Source of the DNA: Eublepharis macularius
Taxonomy: Eukaryota > Chordata > Lepidosauria > Squamata > Eublepharidae
DNA length: 64,000 bases
NCBI RefSeq assembly: GCF_028583425.1
Contig: NC_072790.1
Span: 13,126,552 to 13,190,551 of the forward strand
Reading direction: 5' to 3'
Position 1 is the first letter of the stretch. Every line of letters begins with the position of its first letter. Shown here piece by piece: positions 21,406 through 31,799 of the stretch. The translations under genes were made by a program, and so were the position numbers. The notes under the pieces were generated by a model that was not told where the DNA came from, ran no database searches, and saw only the letters and a list, made by a program, of their open reading frames with translations.

Positions 21406-22520
21406 ACTGTCTTGAATTCTGACATTAAATAATCTAACCCCCACCCATTGCGCACCCCTATTATTGCCCACTTTCTCCTTACTTGTCATAAACTGTGGTG
21501 TGACAGACGGTCCATTTGAAAAGGAAGACGGTTGACAGATCATCAAAATGTGCCCCGTAGCTCCTTGCAGAACCCTCTCCTACTCCGCCTTCCCTCGTGT
21601 AATACTGTGTTGGCTTATCCTTCCCATTGATGCTCCTTTCAGATGCAACTATTCTGGAGGCGATCCCAAAGCATGGATGCAAGAGATAAGGAGGACCAGG
21701 GATCTTGAAACACTTACCTTTTCATTGTACACGGTAGGTAAGTTTCCTTCCCTCGGTTCTCAGGAAATCCGGGAAGGGGGGAGAAAGTGGTGTTGCAGCA
21801 GAGTGAGTTTCACCTAAAGGACGCACACCATTTTAAGTCTCTTTTTTTTAATAAAAAAAGTGCTTGGGCTTGACTGTTTATGGGCATTGCATGTGCTGCA
21901 CTCACCTTATTCCTAACCGGGTACTATTCCATCCCACCGGTATTTTATGGGCAGCATGTGTCCTAACAGGCACAACCCCCTGCCGAGCCTGCATGATCTC
22001 AGTTTTCTCGAAAAAATGCTATTGCAGTCCATCTCTTTGCCCTAATGCATCTTAACCACTAATATCCTGAAGGAAGTATTGGATATCACGAGTGGAATCC
22101 CACCTAGATATCTGCAGGCTCAAGGAAGCCGTGACGATTTTCATAGGTTGCCCCCTGCTGCAGCAGGAGCCCCCAAACACCCTCCAAATACTGCTGCTTG
22201 GAAGGTAGGTCACCCAGGAGTAGCTTGGGAGGATTCAGTAGATTGCACATCTGGCAATCTAGATGGGATCCAAGCCAATGGATCTCCAAGACCTGCCGTC
22301 CAGTCAGTAGTGGATATCCAACTACCTGTGGACTTTGTGGTGCAGGATTTTCCCACTTGTTCTTCCTGCTGAAGCTCACTGGGCCCCCCCAGTTTTGTTC
22401 TTGGGTTCAGTGGGCTTTCAGGAACAGCATGGTAGGAAATTACCAGTGTGAAGTAGAATGGGGGAGTTGGTAGAAACCACTCCCTCCTGTGCTGTAACCG
22501 AAATAACATCCCGTCAGTTT
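21406..22520. other. Unassigned sequence, 1.1 kb
   Basis: Contains a splice-donor-like CACGGTAGGTAAGT near 21,730-21,745, but no convincing exon next to it. No recognised repeat. Confidence 0.4.
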
Positions 22521-22522
22521 CA

Positions 22523-22685
22523 AGTGGGTAGCCATGTTTGTCTGCAAGATTTGAGTCCAATAAGATTTCCAGGGTATAAGATTTCAAGAGCTCAAAGAGA
22601 CATCTGACTCCAGAATGCTTATACTTGGGGAATCTTGTTGGTCTTTAAGGTGCTCGTGGACTCGAATTTTTATCGTTCTGTCACA
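22523..22685. mobile_element. Palindromic repeat, diverged copy of the 36.06-kb family
   Basis: Left arm: GGTAGCCATGTTTGTCTG and GAGTCCAATAAGATTTCCAG. Right arm: TCTTGTTGGTCTTTAAGGTG and GTGGACTCGAATTTT. The arms are partly complementary, as in the hairpin at 36,055-36,298. Confidence 0.55.
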
Positions 22686-22851
22686 ATTCTATGTGGTTGG
22701 ATAGAGGCCATTGACTGATAGAGGTTGGTTGGATAGAGGCTAGTGTATGAAGTCAAAGGCATTGCCTTTTTGATCTCAGGTCAACCCTCTTAAGTATCCA
22801 GAACAGCTTCCTTAAGCAGCACCAGCAAAACCATAAAGGAAGTGGGCAAAA

Positions 22852-23292
22852 TGTCAGTCCCTAGCAGTTAGATCCCCAAGTTCTCCATAGTTAACGCGCA
22901 GGTATTCCAGTTGAAGTAACTTTATTAGAGATCCATTCAGTACAAGGTGCTCAGACAGTAGAATTGGCAGAAGTGACGTATATGGGCCAGCAGTGTTAGT
23001 TATAGGGAGTATTCCCGCCTTTGGGAAAAAGGACTGTTAGCAAGGGGTGAGACCTTGTTTTAGACTAGACAGTGAGAAGGGTGAACTTACCTTTCGTTCT
23101 CAAGAAGGATACATTTCGAGCCAGTTTCAGCTGGCAGCCAAGGACATTGGCTCAGTGGAGCGAGAAAGAGAAAGTAAACATTTGCAAGATAACCTACTGG
23201 CATTGCAGCAATAAAGAACTTCCCATACTCTCAGAGACCAGAGTTAGAGACAACCTACATTCATGGCAGATGTGCAGGAGGCATATATGACA
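22852..23292 (-). mobile_element. LTR (family 1), minus strand
   Basis: A 441-bp unit that on the minus strand begins TGTCATATATGCC and ends GGGACTGACA, i.e. with a TGTCA...TGACA inverted terminus. It contains TCTAATAAAGTTACTTCAAC as a likely polyadenylation site. It aligns along its whole length with the plus-strand LTR at 43,956-44,455. No matching target duplication was readable on the two sides. Confidence 0.7.
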
Positions 23293-24685
23293 CAATCCTA
23301 GCCTGAGAAACGGAGGAATGTGCCAGGCGTTTCTGAGTGATTACCGTGCAGGTGAGGCTGGGACGAACAGATGCAATATGGTAATAGTTCTGCAGAGCCT
23401 ACTGATGAGAAACAGTGGTTCTGGTTACAGAGGCCGTAGTGCTTGAATATTCAGTTTGCTGCCACATGTGATGAATGCAGCTGTTCGTGGTGCTGCAAAC
23501 TCCAGTCTCTGGCTGCTGAAGCTCAGAGGTTCCTTGCCTAGTGGCGTGCAAGCAAAGCAAATAACAGATCCATCACTGTACAAAGTTAATCCCAGGGATC
23601 ATGCAGGCCAATGCTGTGAATGTTCTGCTCTGCCTATTGACATACATTATCTTCAGTAGTGGCTCCATGGTGCAGTTTGAGGACGTAAAAACTCGTGTGT
23701 GTGTGTGGGGGGGGGGTGTTACCCAAATAGGTGGTCTCCTTATTGGTTGGGGGAATTAGTTTTAAAGAGAAGCGAGAGAGGGTAACTGGGATTCTCTACC
23801 TGTGTTTACGGGCTTATTTATTCCCTTAGAGAACTCTCAAATAAGCCAGGCAGATGTTCAACCGGAGAGACTCATTGCTTAGAAACTGTTCTTGGGTGAT
23901 AGTAAACCAACATTATACAAACAAATATGCACAGCCAGGAGCAAAAACTGAAGAATCCACGAACAAAACGTAATTTGTATAAACAGAAATGATATAGGGA
24001 AACTTTGCTTGTCCCTTATATTGGAAAAGCTATTTTTCTAATTATGGGTCCAGCACACTGGATCCTATTCCTTTATATATCATGTGGACAGAACTTAATT
24101 ATTTTTCAGGTAACATTTTTCAGGTACAGAAATATCATGCTGATATAATCTCACTGTTGACGTTTCATTAAGCTTCACTAACCTTGCTACAAGGGAAGTG
24201 AGGAGTCATTTGTTATTTTAAATCTTTCCTCCTCTTTCAGTTGTCAAATGAAATTAAGGAAATGTGTATGGTTTCATTGGGGAAAGGGCAACTAACAAAA
24301 ATGTTTGTTTTTGTGTTTTGTGGATTTTTTTTTAAAGTCCAGCTGCTGAAGTATAATGATCTCCAAAATTACCCAAGGCAGCAAGCCACTGTAGAGTGTT
24401 CACATAGTGTAGTTGTTTACATATTCCAGTTAGAGACTCAGACTGAATTAAGAGAAACTCAGTTATGCATGCAAACCTGGGTCTGAGTTCAAAGCAGGAT
24501 TGAGAAAACAGAAATTGTCAAACAACCAGAAAGAAGCATTCTGCATGACTGTACGGGTGTGGATTTGGATACACCTGAGCCAAAATTACACCTGAAATTG
24601 GCTGTTTGGGGTCAGTTCAGGGATACCCAAAATGAATGAAAACTCTTTACCTGACTGTCTCTCAAGAATGTTACCAATGCACTCG
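23293..24685. other. Unassigned sequence, 1.4 kb
   Basis: No gene or recognised repeat apart from a short GT/G run near 23,695-23,717. It adjoins an LTR, so it could be degraded retrotransposon interior, but no protein motif is visible. Confidence 0.4.
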
Positions 24686-25080
24686 GGTCATTTTGTAGAA
24701 AAAGAGCTGCAGGAACTCATTAGCATAACGCATTAACACAACTCATTTGCATATGCCACACCCCTTGACAATCACTGAAAGTGTGTCATTAGCATAACTG
24801 ATTTACATATGCCCCACCCCCTGTCATCACCTATCCTGGCTGTTTTGGACCCAATCCTGGCTATTCAGGGCTGAAATTGGGCCCAAAATGGCAAAAAGGG
24901 GCTGAAAATGGCCGAAAAGGGGCCCAAAATGGTCAGGATTGGGCTGCTGCTGAACGGGAGAGTGATCCACCACCCGTCAGAGGCCTGATCCTGGCTGTTT
25001 TGGGCCTGATCCTGGCCATTTTGGGCCCGAATTGGGCCGTTTGGGCCTGAATCCAGGCCGAGAACTGAGCCAAGTAAGCT
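24686..25080. mobile_element. MITE family B copy 3, right end missing
   Basis: Same orientation and module order as the copy at 20.4 kb, from GGGTCATTTTGTAGAAAAAG to the GGCCATTTTGGGCC-rich core. It stops near 25,075, where gypsy gag sequence begins. The terminal GGAACGCAGTTCC part is absent. Confidence 0.7.
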
Positions 25081-25085
25081 ACATA

Positions 25086-25514
25086 GGGTCTTGGCTGGGA
25101 GGCTTGGCAGCTAAACGGTATGTGACTCTATACTCAATGCAAGCCCCAGAACTGGGGAGCGTGGATGCGTTCATCCAGGCACTTAAGAAACAGTACGAGG
25201 ACCCTTTCAAGGAGGAGAGCGTGAGGACCTGCCTGAGGCAGACAAGGCAGGGCAACCGTCCAGTCCAAGAGTACGCAGCAGAGTTCCGAGAGTGTGCAGC
25301 TAAACTGAGGGACTGGATGGAAGGCATGAAGACAGAGTTTTTCAGAGCTGGCCTGAACTCCAATCTGGTGGCCAAAGCGATGGTGCAAGATGACCCTCGA
25401 ACCCTCCTGGGATGGATCCAACTGGCTTGCGAAATCGAAAATCAGGAGCAAATAGTGAAGTTGCTGAAGTTTCAGCATCAAACCAGTCAGTGGAAAGGAT
25501 TGGAGGACGCCTGA
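25086..25514 (+). pseudogene. gypsy gag (capsid) remnant
   Basis: An open stretch of about 140 codons with the retrotransposon gag signature: APELGSVDAFIQALKKQYED, then RTCLRQTRQGNRPVQEYAAE, KLRDWMEGMKTEFFRAGL and a TLLGWIQLACEIE helix. These match the capsid domain of vertebrate Ty3/gypsy elements. The N-terminal part is missing and a TGA follows GLEDA. It is a dead mobile-element fragment. I see no sign of domestication (no intact ORF through the knuckle). Confidence 0.85.
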
Positions 25515-25582
25515 CCCCGGGAGCAGAGGAGACCACGAGCCAACACTTCCTTGAGTGAGAGAGATCGGAGAATGAGACAAGG

Positions 25583-25635
25583 GCTGTTTTTGAGATGCGG
25601 GGAAGCGGGCCACTTTGCCGCCGAGTGTCCGAGTG
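25583..25635 (+). pseudogene. gag CCHC zinc knuckle, first cysteine lost
   Basis: Encodes FLRCGEAGHFAAECP. The family pattern is C-X2-C-X4-H-X4-C. The second Cys, the His and the last Cys are present, but the first Cys position is Phe (TTT where TGT is expected). The knuckle could not bind zinc normally. An in-frame stop follows within a few codons. Confidence 0.75.
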
Positions 25636-25834
25636 AATGAAAGAGCGGCCTGAAAATGGATGTGAAGCTTAGGAGGCTACAAGAAAGGCACTCAAAGGGG
25701 CAGCCCCGACCTACTTCCAGGAAGGAAGCCGTGGCGGCAGTGCCAGAGGATGTAAGGGAAACCGAGAGTGAAGAGCTCTTGTCAGACAATGAAGAGGAGC
25801 CACAATTGCCGACAGGAAGCAGTGGAGACCTGCT

Positions 25835-26266
25835 GTGAAGGGCACCAGCTGGCGGGTCGCAGAAGTCCTGGTGCCGCAGAGGGTGAGACCAAAGGGAGTG
25901 TTGTTTTTCATAGTGGTCACCTTGTTAAACCCGCGGAAAGGGATGAACATCAGGGTAAGGGCCTTGATTGACTCAGGGTGCAGCAGAGACCTGATTGCCC
26001 CTGTGCTTGTGACGGGGTTGGGCCTAGAGGTGACGAAGCTATCTGAGGCTCTGGTGTTTCAACAGATGGATGGGACAGTGATGGAGGGGACCCCCCCCCC
26101 AGTTACGAAACAGAGACTGCCCCAGTGGGAATGGGGGGCATTGGAAGGAAAGGACTTTTGTGTTCAGCCCAGCCACCAAGTTCCCTCTGGTTTTGGGAGT
26201 AAGATGGCTGTGGGACCACGATTCCTACGTGAAATGGAAGGCCGGGGAGCTGTCTTTCCCTTTTGA
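25835..26266 (+). pseudogene. gypsy retropepsin remnant
   Basis: Contains VRALIDSGCSRDLIAP (catalytic D-S-G at 25,970-25,978), followed by VTGLGLEVTKLSEALVFQQM. This is the N-terminal half of the aspartic protease with its active-site triplet intact. The C-terminal part is out of register after a C run at 26,091-26,099. The open stretch ends at 26,266. Confidence 0.8.
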
Positions 26267-26319
26267 AGTTTGCCAAAAACATGTATGGGACGTCAAGTGG
26301 GGCTGAACAGAATTTGGTG

Positions 26320-26706
26320 GTATGAGATAAAGAAGCAGCAGTGGTCAAACTGGCCCTAAGTACATGGAGGCACTGGTTAAAGGGGGCCAAGGTGCCGTTT
26401 GAGGTATGGACTGATCTTAGAAATCTGGAGGCATTGCAAGAGCCTCAAAGACTGGGAGACAAACAGCTGCGATGGGCGGAGTTTTTCTCCCGATTCAACT
26501 TTGTACTTAAACATTTCTCTGGTATAGCAAATTTTCTGGCAGATGCCCTGTCCCACCTCACTCAACATGACAGCCAACGGGAGGAAGTGGTAGACAAGAT
26601 GTTTTCCCTCACCCAAATAGGAGGTGCCATGATTACCAGGAACCAAGTGGCAAAGATGGACTGCTTTTCCCTTTCCCCGCCCCCCAGAGTGGGAAGAGAA
26701 AATTAA
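26320..26706 (+). pseudogene. gypsy RNase H remnant
   Basis: Starts WDKEAAVVKLALSTWRHWL, continues VPFEVWTDLRNLEAL, DKQLRWAEFFSRFNF and HFSGIANFLADALSHL. These are the conserved landmarks of the Ty3/gypsy RNase H domain. The segment begins almost immediately after the protease remnant, showing that about a full RT domain has been deleted. Confidence 0.85.
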
Positions 26707-26814
26707 GGCAGAACTGGAAAAGGAGGGGGGGACAATCAGCCTGAGGACTTAGAGAAAGGAGAAAATGCTGGTATAAGAACAACAAAATGTACATCCTGCT
26801 GGGACTGAGAGATC

Positions 26815-26937
26815 TTGAAACACTGTCATGATACCAAATTGGCCGGGCATCTGGGTTATTTAAAAATACTGAATTTAATAAAAAGACATTTTTGGTGGCC
26901 AGGAATGCGGAAGGATGTATCGCAGTACATATCCAAA
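26815..26937 (+). pseudogene. gypsy integrase N-terminal zinc finger, truncated
   Basis: HCHDTKLAGHLGYLKILNLI, then HFWWPGMRKDVSQYISKC. The His-His part and the first Cys of the HHCC finger are present. The second Cys is lost where the LTR unit starts. No DDE catalytic core remains. Confidence 0.8.
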
Positions 26938-27325
26938 TGTCAGGCCTGGCTAGAAGACTCTCTCAGATTCTCCACTATGTCAGACACAGCTGTATAAGTT
27001 GAAGGTCTTTATTAGGAATCCATATTAGTAAGGCACGGTACAGAGTAATTGCCTGGAATGCCAAAGCCAAGTCTTCCCTGAGAGGTCATACCTCCAGTCC
27101 CCCCAGTCCAAACAAGAGTCAGTTGAAGTTGACGCGAAAGTCCTGAAAGAGATGCAGAGCTGAAATTCCCAAGGTCTGTTCCCACACTGCTCCAGCTGCA
27201 CTGCTAACACCACTCAGCCCAAGCAAAGCAAGATACAGTGAAGGAGGAAAGCTACCCAACTATCCATTCCTCCAGAAGCAATACATTTACAGGCATGGCA
27301 GGCAGGCTGGTTTGTCTGCCTGACA
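26938..27325 (-). mobile_element. LTR-like unit 1 of a minus-strand cluster
   Basis: Read on the minus strand it begins TGTCAGGCAGACAAACC and ends AGGCCTGACA, and carries CCTAATAAAGACCTTCAAC in the same relative place as the AATAAA of LTR family 1. It therefore looks like a diverged relative of that family. It truncates the gypsy integrase. No matching 5-bp duplication was seen. Confidence 0.6.
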
Positions 27326-27522
27326 AGTAGTCATAAAAAGTTTTCTGGGACATTATGGCAAGTATCTTAAGTATTATCCAAGGGAGAATTTTCAGCAGGC
27401 AGAAGGCTTTTGAGGGAAAGAGTATGCCATTTCAGAAGAACTATAAAAGTGCCAAGATTAGCTGGTTGTACATTCTATCCTGTAGCTAAATCAGGTGCCA
27501 ATAAAACAACAACTGTGGTCAG
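27326..27522 (+). mobile_element. Possible plus-strand LTR fragment
   Basis: An AT-rich segment ending GTGCCAATAAAACAACAACTG, a polyadenylation-signal-like context typical of the 3' part of an LTR. Sandwiched between minus-strand LTR units. Assignment is tentative. Confidence 0.3.
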
Positions 27523-27973
27523 TGTCAGACTGTGGCATTCCAGTTAGCTGTCAGACTTGTGGCTAGATAATGTCCTTACTCCAGACTACCCTCTGCAATT
27601 AGACAACAGTCCATTGTTTCCAAAAGGTTTTTACTGAAGAATTAGTTCATTATAGTCCACTAGCCTGAATACAATATTCAGGATGGTACATATGCATTGT
27701 TACCAATGACAGGCAAAGCATGAGGTACAAAGTAACAGATCCCAGCAGGCCCAACCTCCCCCCACAGTTCTCAAAACAACCCCTTTGAAGTTAGGAGAGC
27801 GAAAGTTTCTCAAGGCCGGTTCATGGTGGAACATCGGTAGCCAAAACAATCCTTTTCTGTGAGATAGCTGCCTGGGAACCTTGGCACCTGTGAAGAGAGC
27901 ACTTAAACACTGAAAGGATTAAAAATGGAGTCGGTTAAGCAAAGGCATACAAGAAAGCATTCTGGACCTGACA
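27523..27973 (-). mobile_element. LTR-like unit 2 of the cluster
   Basis: On the minus strand it begins TGTCAGGTCCAGAATGC and ends CCACAGTCTGACA, with CAGTAAAAACCTTTTGG in the position of the polyadenylation signal. Length 451 bp, close to the family 1 LTRs. Confidence 0.5.
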
Positions 27974-28911
27974 TTAGCTAGCTACTGCTCTATCCCTTCT
28001 GCAAGACGACCAAGTCTCTTGATTTGAAAAGGTTTATTAGAAAACAGTATACAGGCCCTGGGTCCACATTCCAGAACTTTGACAGTTCTGGCTGACCATA
28101 GGCTTTGCTAGGAATGAGGTACCTGAGGAAAGCAATTACATTTCAATGGTTGTTGTGGGTTTTCCGGGCTGTATTGCCGTGGTCTTGGCATTGTAGTTCC
28201 TGACGTTTCGCCAGCAGTTGTGGCTGGCATCTTCAGAGGTGTAGCACCAAAAGACAGAGATCTCTCAGTGTCACAGTGTGGAAAAGATGTAGGTCATTTG
28301 TATCTACTCAGGAGGGGTGGGGTTGAGCTGAGTCATCCCGTAAGAGTTCCCAGGGTGTGGAATGCTAATGGCGGGAGGCTTCACTGTATCCTGAGGAGGT
28401 TCTTTTGCATATGGATTGGTACTTGATGTGCTAATCTTCTCTGCAGGGCTATTGTCGGGGATAGAATGTTTTGTTAGCCTGGTGTTTTTCAGAACTGGAA
28501 ACCATGCTCTGTTCATTCTTAAGGTTTCTTCTTTCCTGTTGAAGTTTTGCTTATGCTTGTGAATTTCAATGGCTTCCCTGTGCAGTCTGACAAAGTTTTG
28601 AAATTACATTTCAATCCTTGGGTTCCCATCCTCCCCCCTTGGAGACGAGGAAGCGGGAACATCAAGGTCAGCACTGCAGACATAAGATAACTTGCATTCT
28701 CTCCCACGGAAGGAGCTGTCCGGCAATGCTAGGAAGGAAGGAGAGGCTAGCAACTAATACATTAACATGGCGTAACTGTCGTTCAGTACTCAAAACATGA
28801 AAAGGAATAAACTAGATGGCTATACAGTTTAACATAGCAAATTCTAGACAGAATGTATAGGAAAGACACCACATTGTTCAGGTGAAGAACTCTGCCAATG
28901 AGATCCTGACA
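27974..28911 (-). mobile_element. LTR-like unit 3 of the cluster, split by a Penelope-like tail
   Basis: On the minus strand it begins TGTCAGGATCTCATTGG, and TAATAAACCTTTTCAAATC lies near its 3' end (about 28,020-28,045). A 454-bp Penelope-like insertion (28,148-28,601) with a 14-bp duplication divides it. Removing that insert leaves about 470 bp, an LTR-like length. Confidence 0.5.
28148..28601 (-). mobile_element. Penelope-like element, 3' fragment
   Basis: The minus strand encodes a stretch with HKQNFNRKEETLRMNRAW near 28,505-28,560, matching the segment after the GIY-YIG endonuclease in Penelope-like elements (REAIEIHKH...FNR). It ends with the non-coding tail TGGCGAAACGTCAGGAAC and CAGCCCGGAAAACCC. 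The insert is flanked by AATTACATTTCAAT at 28,134-28,147 and 28,602-28,615, a perfect 14-bp target duplication. RT and most of the endonuclease are missing. Confidence 0.8.
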
Positions 28912-28965
28912 GTCAGCCCCAGTCCCAAAATGCAAGACATAGTGGGCTGGCCAGCATTTCACTCA

Positions 28966-29090
28966 GGGCCAAGCTACAAGTGACTACTTGATCGTGTGGA
29001 GCACAAGTGGAGCACAAGTGAACAGAGAGGAATACACGTGAGTCTGTTCACTTGCCGTTCAAATGTCATTCTTCACTTGTAGCTTGGCCC
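28966..29090. mobile_element. Short palindromic MITE, family E copy 1
   Basis: Starts GGGCCAAGCTACAAGTGA and ends TCACTTGTAGCTTGGCCC, about 125 bp with imperfect arms. Flanks are TCA and TAC, so the expected 3-bp duplication is blurred. The better copy is at 39,780. Confidence 0.75.
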
Positions 29091-30894
29091 TACGTCTTGC
29101 TCCATTCCTCTCCTTACTACAGCTTCCCATTCCATGTGGCTTTTGTCCACATCCCCGGTATCACAGCCTTTTGGGATTGTGAAAGGGGAACTCTCCTTCC
29201 TTTTACACCAGCAGAAAAGCCTGCTGGATCCAGCCTGGTGAACCAAAGGGATGGTGGGGCATGGACTTCTTGGAAAGAGTGGAAATTAGTATGTTCTAGC
29301 AAATTACTCGGGACTAACGATATCGCCAAAATTTGTGATTACCTGGTAGAGATTTTGATATTTTTTTATATATAAAATCAACATTTAATATATTTTTTTA
29401 ATTTTTGGATTTTCTACCCCTCACCATAGCAGTACTCTAGTTCAAGTGGAAAATTTTAAAAATCATTAAAATATATATTTTAGAACTCTTACCCTGAAGA
29501 GACCATTTTTCTTCGCTACGTATCCCCGGGGAGAAATGCGCCTAGCGCAGTCAGCATAATGAACAGGAAGAGAACGTGTTGAGACCGAGCCCCTTCCCCC
29601 GTGAGCAGAGAGGAGTTTGCCCTTCACTGCCATAAAACACAAGAGTGGCACCTCTGCCCTTCCTCTTCCCTTACTGCCCCCGTGATAAACTACTGGGTCA
29701 TAATCACACAGAGCCTGAACTGCATTGCAACCATTTATTCGATTCTTTGCTTCTCCTGCTCATTCCATTCCATCTTTTCCAACTGGTATATTCTTCAGTA
29801 GAACAAAATATGCTGCAGGCCAGATCTGCACTGTTTTCTTGCTCGAGGTATAATGCCCTCGGGCTGTCAGTGAACGTCGAGTGCCACCAGCTTTTGTTTT
29901 TCATCCTCACTGAGTTTCATAATCAATGGTCTCTAAAGCTGCAGTGAATGGTCCATTGCATGCTTGGCTGGCGTGTGGTTGTAACTGCTGAAACAGGCTC
30001 TGTTCTCTTCCTGCTATTAGCATTTAGATTTCCCAGGCTGCTAAGGAAACTGCAGCCCACTGTTCTCGTTCCCCCGTTGTTCCCCCTAGAGAAGAAATAG
30101 GATAGAATCCAAAGTATTGTTCCCCTCAGGCCAAACTAAGTACGAGATGGTGCTAAACAGCCACACATCCTCAGCTGCATTAACGTGAAAGCTCTTGCCT
30201 TGCCTTGGATCCTGCGGCTTCCTTCCCTTGCACTTATCTCTGGCCACTGCTAAGGCCGTCACTTCCCCTGCCCCAGCCCTTCCGCTTCTGCAAAATGCAT
30301 GTTTTCCAAGGACCTTATCATACGGACAGAAGTGCCAGTGGCACTACCCTATAGAGGAGAGTCTGTCAGCGGCTACTAGCCGTAATGGCAAAGGGGAACC
30401 TCCATATTCAGAGGCAGTGCCAGGAGGCAGCATCAGGGGATGGCTGTTCCCTGTTTCTTGGCCCTCCAGAGAAACTGGTTGGCCATTGTGTGAGACGGGT
30501 TGCTAGCAGAGCACTTCTGAAGTTCTTACGTTTTGGGGGATGATGTCATATGATCCAAGCCTGTATCTCCCCATGGCACTTGATAACTTGGTCCCATGTG
30601 TCCAAGGGATCTTCTAATTTCTCAGACATCAGCACTGCCTGCCATGTGACAAATGGAGAGCAGTTTGTCGTATGGCATGGGGGAGGGGGCTGGAAAGACA
30701 TGGGATCAGACCAAGAGTCTGTCTGCAACATGTCACAAAATAGGGGGTGTCAAAGGCAAACCCACTTCTTGTTGTAGCCCCCCAGCAACTAGCAACCAGA
30801 CACATTTTGCTTCTGTAGATGGGGTTTCATTTAGCCGTTGTGGCTAATAACCATGGATGGCCTACCCTTCATGAAAGAACATCAGCCGTCCCCT
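29091..30894. other. Unassigned sequence, 1.8 kb
   Basis: No recognised repeat or coding exon. This is one of the longer stretches free of visible transposons and would be a sensible place to look for conserved non-coding sequence by alignment. Confidence 0.4.
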
Positions 30895-31095
30895 TTAGTT
30901 CAAGGAAGCACTTATTGACGTACTTCCTTTGTAGAAACCCAAAGCAGCTTGCATCATTTTCCTCCATTTTATGTCCACAACAATCCTGTGAGGTCGGTTA
31001 GGCTGAGATTGTCTGACTGACCCAAGGGGTATGAACCTCAGGCTCCCAGATCCTAGTCCAAGACTCTAACCACTACACCACGCCACACTGGTACT
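30895..31095 (-). mobile_element. tRNA-headed SINE, minus strand
   Basis: On the minus strand: GTGTGGCGTGGTGTAGTGGT head, CTGGGAGCCTGAGGTTC, AACCGACCTCACAGG body. Related to the copies at 8.35 and 13.58 kb. Confidence 0.65.
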
Positions 31096-31247
31096 TCACT
31101 GCCCCATAGCACCTCTTTAGATCAAAGTACTTACAGTATCCGCTTCTCTTGCTCATATGTAAAGAAACTGGTTATCAAAGTGTATATAATGTTTTTTCTG
31201 TGAATGAGCTAAAATAACTTGGGTTTTGCGGGGCAACTCTAAACTAA

Positions 31248-31481
31248 GGGCCAAACTACAAGTGACGCCTGACACAGGTTGGACCCTTGTCAGCTTCCCT
31301 CAAGTTTTGATGGGAAATGTAGGCAGCTTGGCGGAATGTTGGACAAGTGACAGTTGAAAAGTCCATTGGACAGCAGTCGGAGAGCCAAGCTGCAAGACCA
31401 GGATGCCGACATTTCCCATCAAAACTTGAGGGAAGCTGACAAGTGTCCAGCTAGTGTCAGGCATCACTTGTAGTTTGGCCC
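31248..31481. mobile_element. Harbinger-like palindromic MITE, family D copy 1
   Basis: A 234-bp element with GGGCCAAACTACAAGTGA and its inverse TCACTTGTAGTTTGGCCC at the ends. Inner inverted blocks CTTCCCTCAAGTTTTGATGG and its complement form a long hairpin. Flanked by TAA on both sides (31,245-31,247 and 31,482-31,484), a 3-bp duplication of the type made by PIF/Harbinger transposases. Confidence 0.75.
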
Positions 31482-31703
31482 TAAGTTACTCCCTTCTAAG
31501 GCCAGTGACTTCGGTGCTTAAGAGTGCTGTGTAAGTCCCGTTGGGGCCTTCAATCTAGTCATGATTAACTTGCTCCAATTCATCGCAATTTCAGAATGCT
31601 GTTAGTCATTACTACTTTGAGCTAGGTTGGGGCATATTATATAACTATAAACTCTACACGAAATACTCAGTGTCAAATATTGAAGGCTGTCGTATCTCAA
31701 ATT

Positions 31704-31795
31704 GCCAGATAAAACTGAGGAGAGGAGAACAGTGTAAGCTGTTTTGGGTGCTCGTTGGGGAGAATGGTGGGGTATAAAAGAAGTGAAATTTTAAA
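31704..31795 (+). mobile_element. SINE 3' fragment
   Basis: ACTGAGGAGAGGAGAACAGT, GTAAGCTGTTTTGGG, then GGTGGGGTATAAAAG. The tRNA-like head is missing. Confidence 0.5.
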
Positions 31796-31799
31796 AATC

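Larger units (their letters stand above)
25081..26937 (+). mobile_element. Ty3/gypsy-type retrotransposon body, decayed and internally deleted
   Basis: In order on the plus strand: gag capsid-like region, CCHC knuckle, retropepsin, RNase H and the zinc-binding start of integrase. The whole reverse-transcriptase domain, normally between protease and RNase H, is absent. The join lies close to 26,310-26,330. The 5' end is truncated inside gag at about 25,085 and the 3' end is lost inside integrase, where a minus-strand LTR unit begins (26,938). Multiple stops separate the domains. Its own LTRs are not present. Confidence 0.85.

Noticed and set aside
21730..21745. Splice-donor-like GGTAGGTAAGT
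   Set aside because: The preceding open frame is not protein-like and no acceptor or conserved exon is visible.
25032..25514. Possible domesticated gag gene
   Set aside because: The frame is truncated in gag, ends before the knuckle, the knuckle is mutated and downstream domains carry stops. It looks like plain decay.
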